Source: Eudorina sp. 2006-703-Eu-15
Lineage: Eukaryota > Chlorophyta > Chlorophyceae > Chlamydomonadales > Volvocaceae
Direction of reading: 5' to 3'
DNA: 64,000 nucleotides
Assembly (NCBI GenBank): GCA_003117195.1
Contig: BDSI01000070.1
Coordinates: 597,795 to 661,794, forward strand
The notes under the pieces were generated by a model, which worked only from the letters and a program-made list of their open reading frames with translations, ran no database searches and was not told where the DNA came from. Both the position numbers and the translations under genes were made by a program. Positions 11,801 to 28,207 of the stretch are shown piece after piece (the stretch's first letter is position 1; each line of letters starts with the position of its first letter).

Positions 11801-13937
11801 CTGATGCGGCACAGCGGCAGCAAGTCGGAGGTTGATCATGCACCGGACGGGCAGGCGACAGGCAGCCCACCCCTCCCTCCCGCCGGATCCCCGGGTCCGG
11901 GTCCCACCCCTCGGGTCGAGTCTCTATCGGATATTCGCTCTGGCAGCAGCGCAGTATAAATATGTCTACCAATTTCCTATATCCCCACCCCTCCCCCCTT
12001 CCCCCGCGACCCCCCACCCCACCCCACCCCACACCCGCCAGGTGGGTATGCACTTCATGCACCCCGCGCCCGTGGTGCCGCTGGTGGAGCTGGCCAAGGG
12101 GATGCACACCTCGCAGCAGGTACGACTGGGTACGGCAAAGGGGTGGCAAAAAGGGGCGGCAGCAGAGTCGCGGGCCGTGGCAGTGTCCTGCATGCTGGCA
12201 TGTCCTCGTGGGACTTACCGCGTGGCGGCTCGTCGACGCCTCTTTCTGGTCGGCTGATTGATCTGATACCCAACCGTTAACCGACAACTGTCACAGACGT
12301 ACGAGTCGGCGCGCTCGCTGGCGCAGCACCTAGGCAAGAGCGTGTGCGTGTCCATGGACAGGCCGGTGAGTTGGCGGTTGGTGGTTATTGGTTGGGGTTC
12401 TTGCCCCACCCCTGGCTGCGCTCCCCCGGAGGTTTCAACGCGCGCCGCCTCGCTCGCAACCCGCGGCCTCGCGTCAACCCTCCGGCGACCCCCAACCGAT
12501 ATGCTCCGGAACCGGCGCCCGTCAGCACTCAGCAACGAACGAAACCCTCGACCGCCTCCCTCCGGGACTCCAGCCCCCATGTTCCCTCTCCTCTCCCCCC
12601 CCCCCACACACACCTGTAACCCAACCTTCCCACACCCTGTCGTCTTATCCCCCCCCTTCCGTGTCGGGTTTACCCCCCCCTCCCCTCCCCTCCCCCCCCC
12701 TCCAGGGTTTCCTGGTATACCGGCTGCTCATGCCGCTGATCAACGAGGCGTTCTTCCTGCTGAGTGAGGGGGTGGGCTCCGCGGAGGACATCGACCGGTC
12801 CATGCGGCTGGGCACCAACATGCAGGCGGGGCCGCTGAGGATGGCGGACAACATAGGTGGGGGGCAGGGCGGGGGGCAGGGCAGGGGGCAGGGCAGGGGG
12901 CAGGGCAGGGGGCAGGGCAGGGGGCAGCGCGGGGCCGTGTTTGTGTCATGCTGGGGGGGAAACTGGTTGGGGTTTGGCAGAGCTGTACCCCGCCGGCACC
13001 TCCCGTCAATGCCTCCCAAGTTCCCACCCGCGGTATGGGTCCCATCCCCGGACTCCGCCACGACCCCCCACGACCCTGCCACGACCCCGCACCCCGCGCA
13101 GTTTGAATATGTCTACCAATTTTCCTGAAACCCCCGCCCCCCGCACCCCGCACCCGGCAGGTCTGGACACGTGCCTCAACATCATGCGCACGCTGCACAG
13201 CCAGTTCGCGGACTCCAAGTACCGGCCATGTCCGCTGCTAGTGCAGTACGTGGACGGCGGGCTGCTGGGCGTGAAGAACGGCAGGGGGGTGTTCCAGGTG
13301 AGGAAGGGACGAGGAGGAGGATGATAAGGGGGAGGGGGAGGAGGGCCAGGGGCTGGAACCTGGGTGTGTGTTTTGGAGGGACCCTGGGGACCCCAACCTG
13401 CAGGTGGTGGTCTGCGCACCCATCTGTGTGGGTGGACCCATGGGTCGGATGGGTTTGTCCACGACAGGGCGTTGGAACTGTTAAGCCGGGCTTACACGAC
13501 ACGAATGGGAAGTTCGCGTGTCGCCCTCCTAAGGATGCGCCCGAAGAGCGGCGCTGGGCGTGCTCCCTGTTGAGGATGTGAGCGGCGCCGCCGCCGTCGT
13601 CCGGCAGCGTTCCTATGTATCGATCCTCTCCCCGTTCTCCCCCCTCGCCGGATCCATCTCGTCCGCCGCCCCCTCATTCCCCGCCCCCTCGTACCCCGCC
13701 CCCTCATTCCCCTCGTCCCCCGCCGCTGCGCCACCCGCCGCGTGACGCTGCTCGCTCGGCCGCGTCCCGCACAACTCGACTCGTCGCATGACTGTACGGC
13801 AGTACGACCCGCTGGTCCATGACGTCATCCACGCGCAGCAGCCCCACCTCAACCTCACGCACCACTTCCACCCCACCGCCGCCTCCGCCTCTTCCGCGTC
13901 CTCAGCCTCCTCCACGCCCTCCTCCTACCAGCTCTAG
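8842..13937 (+). CDS. 3-hydroxyacyl-CoA (3-hydroxybutyryl-CoA) dehydrogenase, nine exons
   Basis: Exons: 8842-8914, 10105-10292, 10772-10855, 11350-11439, 12042-12119, 12297-12365, 12706-12856, 13161-13297, 13803-13937. All are GT/AG and in frame (334 aa). The enzyme family oxidises 3-hydroxyacyl-CoA to 3-ketoacyl-CoA with NAD(P). The N-terminal Rossmann motif GIVGAGQMGVG is at residues 15-25, an acidic FIIEAVAEEE segment follows, then ASNTSSISITRIA with the conserved Ser, and the catalytic His/Glu pair in HFMHPAPVVPLVE (His149, Glu161). The C-terminal domain is intact (LINEAFFLLSEGVGSAEDID, GRGVFQYDP). Two usual residues differ: the Asn of HFxNP is His152 and the Asn of GFxVNR is Tyr199. A 40-residue Ser/His-rich tail follows, ending YQL, with no SKL-type peroxisomal signal. 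The start Met leaves only 13 residues before the Rossmann fold, so no obvious targeting peptide, unless an upstream exon exists. Confidence 0.9.
10331..10382 (-). repeat. Intronic ~50-bp dispersed element, copy 1
   Basis: This block in intron 2 of the dehydrogenase gene is the reverse complement of 11921-11972 with about four mismatches over 52 bases. The shared core reads GCTCTGGCAGCAGCGCAGT followed by TATGTCTACCAA. It is the only copy in antisense orientation relative to its host gene. Confidence 0.8.
11921..11975 (+). repeat. Intronic ~50-bp dispersed element, copy 2
   Basis: Located in intron 4 of the dehydrogenase gene, 70 bases before the 3' splice site at 12041. It has the full core including the leading ATCGGATATTCGCTCTGG part, GGCAGCAGCGCAGT and ATGTCTACCAATTTCC. 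Confidence 0.8.
12858..12935 (+). repeat. 12-bp G-rich minisatellite
   Basis: About six copies of GGGGCAGGGCAG directly after the 5' splice site of intron 7 of the dehydrogenase gene. The G-tracts make a G-quadruplex possible in the pre-mRNA. Confidence 0.8.
13096..13128 (+). repeat. Intronic dispersed element, copy 3 (3' half)
   Basis: GCGCAGTTTGAATATGTCTA followed by CCAATTTTCC in intron 7 of the dehydrogenase gene, about 35 bases upstream of the 3' splice site at 13160. Only the right half of the element is present. Confidence 0.75.
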
Positions 13938-16779
13938 CCCGGCGAGACCAGGGCGTTGGAACTGATTTGGCAGTTGGTGGGGGTCGTAGTTTGGCCAGTG
14001 TTTATTGGAGGAGGGTGGGCAGGGACGCCTGAGCACCCTGAGGCCCAACCTCAAACCACGCTCAGATGAAAGCCATTCAGTGGTGCTGCAAGGACCGCTC
14101 AGAAGGGCCTTACGGTAGCCGCCGTTGGAAGGGGTCCGAGCGACGGAGCGTCTAGCTGGCTAGTCGGAGATGGGTCAGGAGCGGGTCAGAGCAAACGCGG
14201 CGCTGCCTGACGCGGCACGGAGCGGAGCGGCGCGGGGCTGTTGTCGCACACCTTCCAGGAGGCGGGGGTGGGCCAGGGATCTGGCTTACTGGGAGCGGAG
14301 GAAGGGAGGGAGGGAGGGAGGGAGGGCCGCAGGGGCGCGGGCTCGGGGCCGCGGGGCGCCGACCGAGGGGACGGCGGCCTGGTGGGGTGTCTGTACGCCG
14401 CTGGGCGCATGCACTCCTGGCAGGGACAGCGGCGGGTTAGATGGCCTACCGCCCGGGACGGAGGGGCGTCGTTCGGAGACATAAAAAATTAAATCCGGAA
14501 AGAATATCGGTCGGTCGGGGGGCCGGCGGGGACCTGAGGATGCGCTGGGCAGCCTGGGGGATGGGCGGCGGTGCGCGGGTTGGGCTGTATCCTGTACGCG
14601 GTGGCGGTGGTAGTGGTGGTGGCGTTGGCGGCGGTGGTGGCGGAGGCGGGTCAGGGAAGGAGGAGGAGGAGACGGGAAGGGTGTCCGCTCCAGCGCAATA
14701 AGGCGCAGCGGGTTCTAGTGTGGGAGAAGCAATAACGGATTCAGATATCCGGGGAGGGATATCCGCGGAGTTCGTAACGGCGGCGGGTTCCCCGGCTGAT
14801 GGGAGGGAGGCGTGTTGCCGGTGAGGAGGAAAGACTGTATCGGGCAACTGGAAACGAGCTGCGGCCGGGCATACCGCACGTCATAGCCAGTCACCGCTAG
14901 ATCGTGTGCCATGATGTATGGTGGTGTTTTAAGGCCATCCCGGAAGGCGGCAGCGGAATAAGAGCGCAGGCCGCCCGGCTGCTGCGGTCTGTATGCTGAC
15001 AGTGTGTTGCCATGGCACCTTTTTTGTCGTTTATCTAAGGTCCTGGATTCCTAGGCGGTGAGGCAGGCAGGTAGGCCCTTCTGGGCGCGAGTCATGGCGC
15101 GCCTGGCTGGGCAGGATCAGGGTTGTTACCATTTTTGCGGGGCGGTTTCTGTTGCTGTTGTTGCTGCTACTTCTGCCCAGGAGCCCCCGGCATTTACGGC
15201 GTCCTTTGGCACAGGAGGGGCGGCGCGGCGCGGCGCGGCTCTGGGCAGACTCAGATGGCTGGCGCCGACATGGAGTACAGCATGTGTTCAATGTTTTCCC
15301 GGAACGACTTGCCCCCTTGAGGAGCTTTTCCGTTTGAGCAGGATGGCCGACGAAGAAGGCGGTACCACAACATTATTGTGGATGTTGGTTGTATTTGGGG
15401 GTCGGCGGTGAGGTGGCAGTGGATGCAGTGTCGCCGCGTTCTTTGCATCCTGGCATTAGGCACCGTACATTCTGTACGGCATTTCCAACCGGGCTTTCTG
15501 CAAGCCGGACCACCATGCATGCTGCTGCTGCTGCTGCCGCGCTTTGATGTTCGGTTCGCCTCACACCGTGCGAGGCGCGGCCGTGGCTTTACCTTGTATT
15601 TCTTCTTTCTGGGGGGCCGGGGCGGAGGATGCTGATGTGGCTCTTCGGGTGTACAGTATCCGGTCAGGACAGAGGGCAGAGACCCAGCTGACCGCACGGG
15701 CTTCATAGCCGCGGCACTTCAAGAAGATTGCGGGCCTGTCGGGAGTTATGGACGCACCCGAGCTCCCCCGATTCTGTGGGCGCCTAGGATGCTGATGTGC
15801 CGTTGTGTCATTGAGGTCTCCCGTGTTCACAGTGCCCCGCGCCCCGCCCCACAGTGCCATCACATCCGCATGGCTGCCCCCCGCCGCCATACTCATTTCG
15901 CGGTGGTGCGTGCTTCTGGGTCTGCCAGTGAGTGAGCAACGGACCTGCGGTTTTCAGGAAACCACAACAAGCAAGTCACTGGCATCGTCGCAAGGTTAAC
16001 GGTGTACGGCAAGGCGGGGCGAGCGGCTGCAAGGACCCGCTGGCGGGCGGCCCCCGGGCGCAGCGCACCGCCCTACGCTGCCCCCCAGCCCAGAGTGGCC
16101 CTCGCGTGTGTGTGTGCGTGACGGCCGGACTCCCCTCCGCCCCAGTGCAGGGCGGCGACATGAAGGGCCCCACAAGTAAGGGTCCGCCGGCGGTGCAGAC
16201 CAGCTATACACCGGACCCTGCTGCCCTGCTTCCCTCTTGCGGCGGAGGCGGCGATAGATACCTGTCAGGTAGACTGAATCTCAGTCCCCCAGTCCCCGCA
16301 CCCCCGTTCCTATCATATGCCCGTCCCCCTCGTCTCCATGAGGCGCGAAGCCCATGTGTACGACTGCCGCGGATGCACCCACCGCATCCATTCACTGGAC
16401 TGCATCAACACAACTGTCGTTGCCACCGACCGAACACTGCCGTCAGTCAACCCGTGCAATGGGTTCTCGAGATCCGGTCGTACGACCAGTAGGAACCGCT
16501 GCGCGATGCACGATGCACCCGCTCCGTTCCGCGTGTATTCCCATGGAAACCTTTTTCCTCCGCACATCGCCGCCGCCTGTATATCCCTGCGGGCCCACAC
16601 AGCCCGAGGGCCAGTCTCCGGCCCCAGCGCAGCCCGCACAACCCCCTTATGGATATCCTGCCTCCCTCTCCTCCCCGTGTTGAACCAGCTAGCCGCCTTG
16701 CCCCACCCAACCCGCCATGATACCCAAGGGTACGGCAGTGGGCAGTCCCGGTCCCTGTCCCGGTCCCAGGAAGTCGCTC
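13938..16779. other. Intergenic region between converging genes
   Basis: The 3' flanks of the dehydrogenase gene (+) and the unknown gene at 20471-16780 (-). Short frames occur on both strands but none has conserved motifs or plausible splice structure. It contains a poly-purine GGAGGGAGG run near 14295-14325 and the right arm of the inverted duplication from about 16490. Confidence 0.5.
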
Positions 16780-17303
16780 TCAGTTGCTCGGACCCAGGGC
16801 AAGCGCCTCACTCAGCGGCGGCAGGGACAGAATGACGGCGGCGGTGTACGGCTCCGAAGACGAGGACGACGCCCGCGGCGGCGGCGGCCTCACCGGCGGC
16901 ACGTGCACGCCCGTCAGCGGCGCTGCGCCGTCCCTCGCGGTGCGGACCAGCGCCATAAGCGGCGGGTCCGGATGCAGGCCCTTGGTGCCGTACACACCGT
17001 TGAGCGCCTGCACAGGCTTCAGAATACCATCGCCGCCACCACATGCCGGTACCCCCTCGCGCAGTACGGCCGCCATGGCGGGGCCGCAGAGCAGCAGCAT
17101 CTGGTAGCAGACGCGGCGCAGCGGCCGCAGGTCGGAGGTCCGGACCAAGCCGCGGCCGGCGGCGTCGGCGACCCGGCAGATCAGCTGCGGCACCGCCGCC
17201 CGCCCAGTCAGCAGCCCCGCCCAGTCATCGGAGGCCGCCGCCGCCGCTGCCGTACCGGCTGTCGCCGCCTCGTCGCCCGACCTCACCGCGGCTCCCATCA
17301 TCG
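16490..17303 (-). repeat. Right arm of the inverted duplication
   Basis: Reverse complement of 1 to ~970. It covers the last 173 codons of the gene at 20471-16780 plus roughly 290 bases of 3' flank. The pairing is base 17303 with base 1. Confidence 0.7.
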
Positions 17304-20300
17304 GGCTCTGCACCTGCACCCTGGGTGTGGTCCTGCCGCTGCCCGGGTCGCTGCCTCCGAGGCCGCCTCCGCCACGTCGCCGCCGCTGACGGAGCTCCGA
17401 GGGCCCTTCCGCCGCCGCACCTGCCGCCTCCGCCACCGACGCCGACGGTGCCGCGACCGCAGAGTCTGTCACGGCCGGGGCGGCGATCACAGAAGCGGAG
17501 GTGGCGGTGGCGGTACGGCGGTCCAGCTGGTCCAGAATAAGGCCCACCAACCACAACGTGTCCCGTATGCACCCTGGGGGTGGCGGCAGATCACGACTGG
17601 GCGCGTTCCATCGCCTGTATGGCACGCAGGCCTTGGCCAAGCTGGCCGCAAGCACCGGCGTCCACTCGGACATCCACGACTGTACGGCGAATGCGAGCAG
17701 CTGCAGCACCTGCCGACCCGCCGGGTCGGTCGGGGCCTCTACCGACGGCCCGTTGACGCCGCCGCCAGCACCGCCGGTGCCGTACCCGCGTCCGTCCCTT
17801 ATGCGGCGGCGGCCGCTTTGGTCAGCGTCACCAGCAGCCCGCCGCCCTGCCGCCCTAGCCACCGCCGCCGTTGCCGCCGTTGCCGCCGCTGTCGCCACCC
17901 ATTCCAGGCCGGCCCTTGCGGCCTGCATGCTTCGGTGGTGCAGGTCGACCAAGTCGGTGTTGTCCCGCTGCTGCCCTGCCGCCTGGCGCACGACCCTCCC
18001 GATGTGCCCCAACGTCCCCAGCAGCGCCGCCACCTGGGGCGACTCGCCGTAGGCCATCAGCCAGCCCAGCTGCGGCCAGGAAAACAGGCTGCCGACTAGG
18101 GCCAGCTTGTCTTCGGACAGGAACGTCTTGACGTTGTCGGACTTGAGGGTGAAGGCCCCGCGCAGGAAGTGCTCCAGGGCGGGGACCAGACCGGCGGAGA
18201 GGGCGGCCGCGATGTCGGGCGGCGGGGAGGCGGGCAACCGAGCTGCGGCGGAGGGGAATGTGAAACGACATATGAGGCGCGGCACGGGGAAGATGGGGAG
18301 TCGGGCAGGGCCAGTGCTGCGTGCTGCGACCGGGCAAGGTTGAGTCCAGGGAGGGTGGCGGGTAGCCGAAAGGGCACATCCGCATGCTTGGCGGCAGTGC
18401 GGCATCCCCTGTTTGACTGGAGCAAGGGCAGCAGGCCGCACAACACGATACCGGGTTTCTGGGCTTTGATCGCGTTTGGGGTAAGAGATGGCCTCGCAAT
18501 ATTGGCTTGTGCCGTTCATCGGTGCCGTACAGGAGGACGAACAGGGCCAGGACTCGTACCCCTCCAGGAAGGGGAAGGGGAAGGAGACAGTTATGACAGG
18601 ATGTGCACCGTCCCAGGCGTGTGCGAGAACGGCATCCGCGGCAAAGCTGCGACTGCACGACATCGCTTCCCCATAGTACGACCGACCGTGGCAACATTCG
18701 TACAACCGTTCTTACCTGGCAGGGTCTCTGCGAATGGGCCGCTGCCCAACACCCGATCCCGTACAAGGGCTGCGGCGTTAGGTACGATATCTAGGACTCC
18801 GTACAGCTTCGGAACCATCAGCGCCCCAAGGTGCAGCGCCCTCACGGTCTCGCGCCACCAGCGGGCCGGTCGCATCAGCGCTCCGGAACCACCGCCGTCG
18901 TCGCCAATCTCACACAGGGGCTCGTCGTACGCCGCCGGGGGTGCGCCCGTCGCCGGGGCCGCAGCCTCAGCGGCGACCCCCGCGGCCCGCGGCTGCGGCT
19001 CCCGGCGGCTGCTCCATCGCGCCAGGAAGACGTCGTGAGCGAGGGACAGCGCTTTGAGGGCGATCTCACAATGCTCGCCCTGTATGACGAACCAATACAT
19101 GTCACCACTCCGTTTTGATTTGCTGTCCTCATGAGCCGCCTCCCCCGCGCCAGTGCCTGTGTTGGCGGTCCCGCCGATAGCTTCCGCGCCTCCGCCTCCG
19201 CCGCCACTGGTGCCGCTGCTGTCGCCGCTCCCAGAGCCGCTGTCGCCGCCACCGCCGCTGCCGCTTCCGCCCGGGCTCCCAGCTGTGCTGGCCTCCTCGC
19301 AGCCCTCCTCCGCGTCCTCCTGCGCGGCTCGGTTGAGGCAGCACCCGCACATCCGCATGGCCAGATCGTACACCGCGGAGGCGCTGAGGAGGGGGTCGGG
19401 CGGCAGCCCGCCCCAGGGGGCCAGCAGCGTAAGCCAGCACAGAAAATGCTGGCGTTGGCGATCTTCGTCGCAGTCATGGATTCGCCGAAGACTCTGCAAC
19501 ACGTGCTTCGGCATGCCATACAGCGTGCCGTTGTCGTATGAGTGGACCGCTGCCACCGCGGCTGCGGCCGTCGTGAACTGCCGCCAGCGACCCGGCGGGG
19601 CTTCACGCACGTGCTGTCGAAATATCTCGAAGAAGTAGAACATACGTTGGGCTTCCAGCACCGAAGCCAGATGCGAAGGGGAGCTCCAGGGATGGGTGAT
19701 AGCGATCTCGGCCAGGTGCTCCAGCAGTTGTGAGTCGTTCAGCACCGTGACGATCTGGGTCACGTTCAGGGGCGCCGGGGCCGCCGAGCACGCGTCCGAA
19801 GCGAGAGGCCTCGTCCAACACAGAAAGTCACCTAAATAGCCGCCAATTTTCGCCATTAATCTCTCCCAGCTCATGGTTTCTGGGTTTGCGGATGCGGAAG
19901 GTTCCGGAGCTGCCTCCGCCGCCTCCGCCGGCGGTGGTACGGCCGCGACACGCGCGAAGCAGCGAAACGCATCGGAGCGAATCAGTGCCCGCGCGAAGGC
20001 AGTTCTGAGGTGATGCAGCCGTTTCTGGGTTGCCCCTGTGGACTTGATGCACGCGCGGGCAATTTCCCTGCGAGAAGACTTCAGGACCGAAGCCGCCAGG
20101 TCCGCGAACGCCGCACGGCCCGGGCCCTGTCCCTCGGCGTCGGCTCCGGGTCCGGCCGCTCGGCGAATCGCCACCGACAGCAGCTTGGTCAACAGCACCA
20201 CCGAGCCGGCGCAGGTCCAGACGCCGGTGAGATTGGAGCACAGCGCGCTCGCCGTCTCCAGGTCGGCCGCGGTGATCTGCCCGACACCGGGGATGGAAGG

Positions 20301-20471
20301 CGACGAGCCGTGAGCAGAGCTGGGACGCGACGTCTCGCACAGCACGATCCGGGTCGCCACCCGCAGCAGCTTCCGAACATCTTCATCCGCGGAACTGAGC
20401 CGCGCCGCGTCGAGACCAGGAGCGGCGGCGGAATGGGGATAGGTCTGGCTGGGGGCCGCTGCCGCCGCCAT
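16780..20471 (-). CDS. Unknown 1072-residue protein, two exons; full-length paralogue of the 1-524 fragment
   Basis: Exon 1 is 20471-18716 (ATG at 20471, donor GTAAGA), exon 2 is 18242-16780 (acceptor CCGCCGCAG, stop TGA at the end of ALGPSN). The phase-1 intron of 473 bp joins ETLP to ARLPASPPPD. The frame is open upstream of the chosen ATG to about 20606, but no other ATG occurs there. The protein has no motif I can assign. It shows long helical stretches (LETASALCSNLTGVWTCAGS, LHHLRTAFARALIRSDAFRC, VLEAQRMFYFFEIFRQHVRE), a Gly/Ser linker at about residues 390-440, an MYWFVIQGEHCEIALKALSL segment, and an Ala-rich C-terminal third. No signal peptide is evident. The style resembles lineage-specific gene families of volvocine algae; the paralogue 17 kb away supports a multigene family. 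Function is unknown. Confidence 0.7.
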
Positions 20472-22195
20472 ATCCGCGCGGAAGTCGCTTCTTTCAGCCC
20501 CAGTTTGGTCCCCGTGGCTGATAATGTGGAACGCACGGCTTGCTCTGCAGCTGGTGCGTCCCGGAAGGCCGTTCCCTGAAATTGGGCCGCCGGGAAATCG
20601 AGTCAATGCAGGGGACGCTCACAAAAAACAAAACATGAAACATCAGTTGCACATAAGGGCTTGAACAATCCGACATCTTCGGACTTCAGTGCGACCCTGG
20701 GGTCTCATTTTACCTGTTCATGATTTGAATTCCATTATCCCTCCACGACAAAAACGATATAAAAAATTGTAACCAGCAACTTATGTCCATATGCTTGAAC
20801 AGCAGTGGGTTCTTGCTCTCTCCAATTGCTATTTATCATCTCATCATCTTTCCGCTATTCTCACCGTAGTCTGCCTGAAAGCTCCCTTCGATACGGTACA
20901 GTCGCTTCAGGATGACGCTCGTGTCCAACCCATGTTGCCACTGCCCCACCTCGAGGCTACGGTATAAAGCGCGAAAGGGTGCAGTGCAAACTTGTGCAGT
21001 GGAAACCGCAAACAACCCACTCCGCACCCGTTCACATGATGATTGCATGCACGGCGTTTTAAAGTTGTACGGTGGCAACCGCCTTTGTTGCAGCCCAACC
21101 GGCAACTGCTGATGCCTTTAACGTCGAGCCGAGCATATGTGCCCTATCTGGCAAGAGCGCCTGTTCACTGACGGAAAGCCCTTGCAATGCGCAGCAGAAA
21201 GCGCCCTGATGCTCTACACCGTACATGGACAGCTTGGGCCCCATGGCCCAGCGCTGGAAAACACCTGTCAAACGCCGTCGTGTCGGGACCGGGGCTCTTC
21301 GGCTCCTGAGCGGCTCCTTGCGTTGTTGGGTTGCCTTACCGCCACGCACCGCCACACACCGCCTTCATTCAGATTGTGTTTTGCCCGGCTGCTCCGCTGG
21401 GGATTTGCGTAGCAGCCACCACGGTGCACCGGCCACTGCCGGCTCTTACCATGCATTTTGTCTGGAGCCCACATTCAACCACATACAGATGGAGACAGTA
21501 CCTAATCCGGATACCGACAACCCACACGGAACGATTACTCCCAGGCAGCAACGCGGACAGCGCAGACAGCGCGTCCGCAAATGCTCCCCACGGCTCCCCA
21601 TGGCGGTGGTGGTGGTGGTGGTGGTGGCGGCGCTGCCGTTCGAAGCCATATTATCACATTTGCAGCCAGAGACCCATGCCGTCTCAGGTCGCAGAGCCCC
21701 GCCTTCACGCATCTGAGGCATATGGAAAGAGTTATGACACGACTGCACCATGTAATGGCACATCGGCATGCTGCTAAGTTGCCACGATCGTCTGAATTTC
21801 GACGTAAGAAGCCTGAAAACCTTTTGTCCTGGGTTGCTGGGCGGCTGGGTACAGCTGTTGGTTAGGGTTGGTTGGCCGTTGGACGCACGAAATTCCACGC
21901 ATATATACTAACCCACCTACCCACGCCTTGACGCCCAACAGCCTTGATCACCTCAACTTTATCGTAGAGCTAAACTGCCACACCGCGCCGCACTGTTGGC
22001 ATGCAGATTGATTGTGAGACTCTGGGACCCGACTTCCGCGCTGGAACCGACATGCGTCTTCCAGCGTAGTTGTTGCCGTTCTTTCACATAATCTATTTAA
22101 TGCGTTTTCTTCACTGCTCGTTTATCTGTGAAGGCTAGTATCCGCGGGAATTTGATTGCTTTACTTGTGATATAGCGTTTAGGTTGAGTTTGGAC
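20472..22195. other. Divergent intergenic region
   Basis: About 1.7 kb between the start of the unknown gene (-) and of the glycosyltransferase gene (+), and so likely to hold both promoters. It is visibly more AT-rich than the exons, especially 20600-20880 and 21890-22190. A (GGT)n run lies near 21601-21627. I see no coding frame. Confidence 0.5.
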
Positions 22196-26772
<4,577 letters not shown>

Positions 26773-28207
26773 GGGCGGGGCCGTACAGTATAGTCCGGCA
26801 CTGCCGTACAGGAGGTGCGCCCAGCGGCGGTGGATCTTCCGACTGTCGCCCTGGCGCAAGGCATCCACGGCCTCCTAGTCACCAAGGCTCCGATATCTTG
26901 GTGACTACGAGACCCTACTTTGGCTTCACTTACTGTCGGACGGACGACCTGGACATTCATAAAACATTATTACACATGCCATTACGGAGTCGGTTCCCTG
27001 CGCCTCCAGGGTGGGGTGCAGGCAGGGTTGCGATGCCCGACCATGAGCATCTATCTCATTGGACTCAGCTCGCGTCGACGACTTGGGAAGGATCGCGAAG
27101 GACGGGCCCACGCGAACTATGTACGTCGGCTGGTTGGTTGGGTGGGTGCCCTGAAGCGAAGCTCCAGGCCCTCGACGGCGGTCACTGCAGCGGACAGGAG
27201 CCGGTGTCAACAGCCGGTGTGGTTATCTGGTCGGGATGGGTCGTCGCGGCGACCGACCGCCGCGCCGGGGCCGGGGCCGGGGCCGGCCAGCTCGCGGCCG
27301 CTGCCGGCAGCCGCTGTCCTCGCTGGCGCGGTGCTTGGCGGTGCGTTGAACTGACCGGAGGGTTGTGACCACTGTTGTGACCGCCACATCCGAACGATGA
27401 GGCGACGGAGCCGGAGCCAGGCGTCCGGGGATACCGCACGACCGGGGCTGTGACCGGGGCTCGGCCGCCCAAGGGGTAGGGGGAGGTGGGCTGCAGGGAA
27501 GCACCCCGTGGGCGCGGCGCATGGGGGTGGTGTCAGTCCGAAGGGCGCCGTGGGCACGGGCGCGCACAGAGCCTGCACTGCCCGTGTCGGGTGCACATAT
27601 GCAGCGATGCGAAACGAATGGTCGGGGCATTGGACAGACGGACTAGTGCGCTTTGCTGTTATGCGGCAGTGGCAGCGAGCCAGGGTGGGGCGGAGCGGGG
27701 TGCGGGACGATGAGGAGATTGGGCGAGCGGTGGCATGGGGGCTTGGGGGGCAGGGATGTCGAAAGCTCGTGTTGAATGACCCTTCCAATCGTGCTCCGAA
27801 GAACAATGCTCTTACAATCCGCAAACCTCTGGGCCGCACTATCCCTGTGACCTGCCCTGAAACGTCTGCCTCGCTGTTGTCCGCCTGTCCAGCCCGCTCG
27901 AAGCGGCGGGCAGTCCCTCACCACTGTAACGCTCCCCAAACGTTCCGTACGTTTATACCCTTGCGAAACACCTCGTATGGCCGGGAGAGGCGACATGCGG
28001 GATGGGGGATCTACGGCCCCCGGGCCTGAGATACGGTACGCAACGCGTGGCCGGCCTGTGCTCTCCCGTCAAGCCTGCCACCCCTCAATGGCCCGGCGTC
28101 CTTCCTAGTTTTCCGGGGCCCTCCGCGCTGCCAAGCGCGGTCTCCGGCACTCCCCATCCCATGTCCCGGCGCTGGGTCATTGCCTGCCTGGTCATCACGT
28201 CTCCTCA
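26773..28207. other. Intergenic flank between the glycosyltransferase gene and the retrotransposon
   Basis: No convincing gene. It includes a short GGGGCC-type run near 27266-27290. Part of it is likely to be the 3' non-coding end and terminal repeat of the retrotransposon, but I could not find a matching repeat on the other side by eye, so the element's right-hand boundary is not set. Confidence 0.4.

Noticed and set aside
16717..18099. 460-codon plus-strand frame
   Set aside because: Antisense shadow of the unknown two-exon gene, rich in Arg/His as expected from reading GC-rich codons in the wrong strand.
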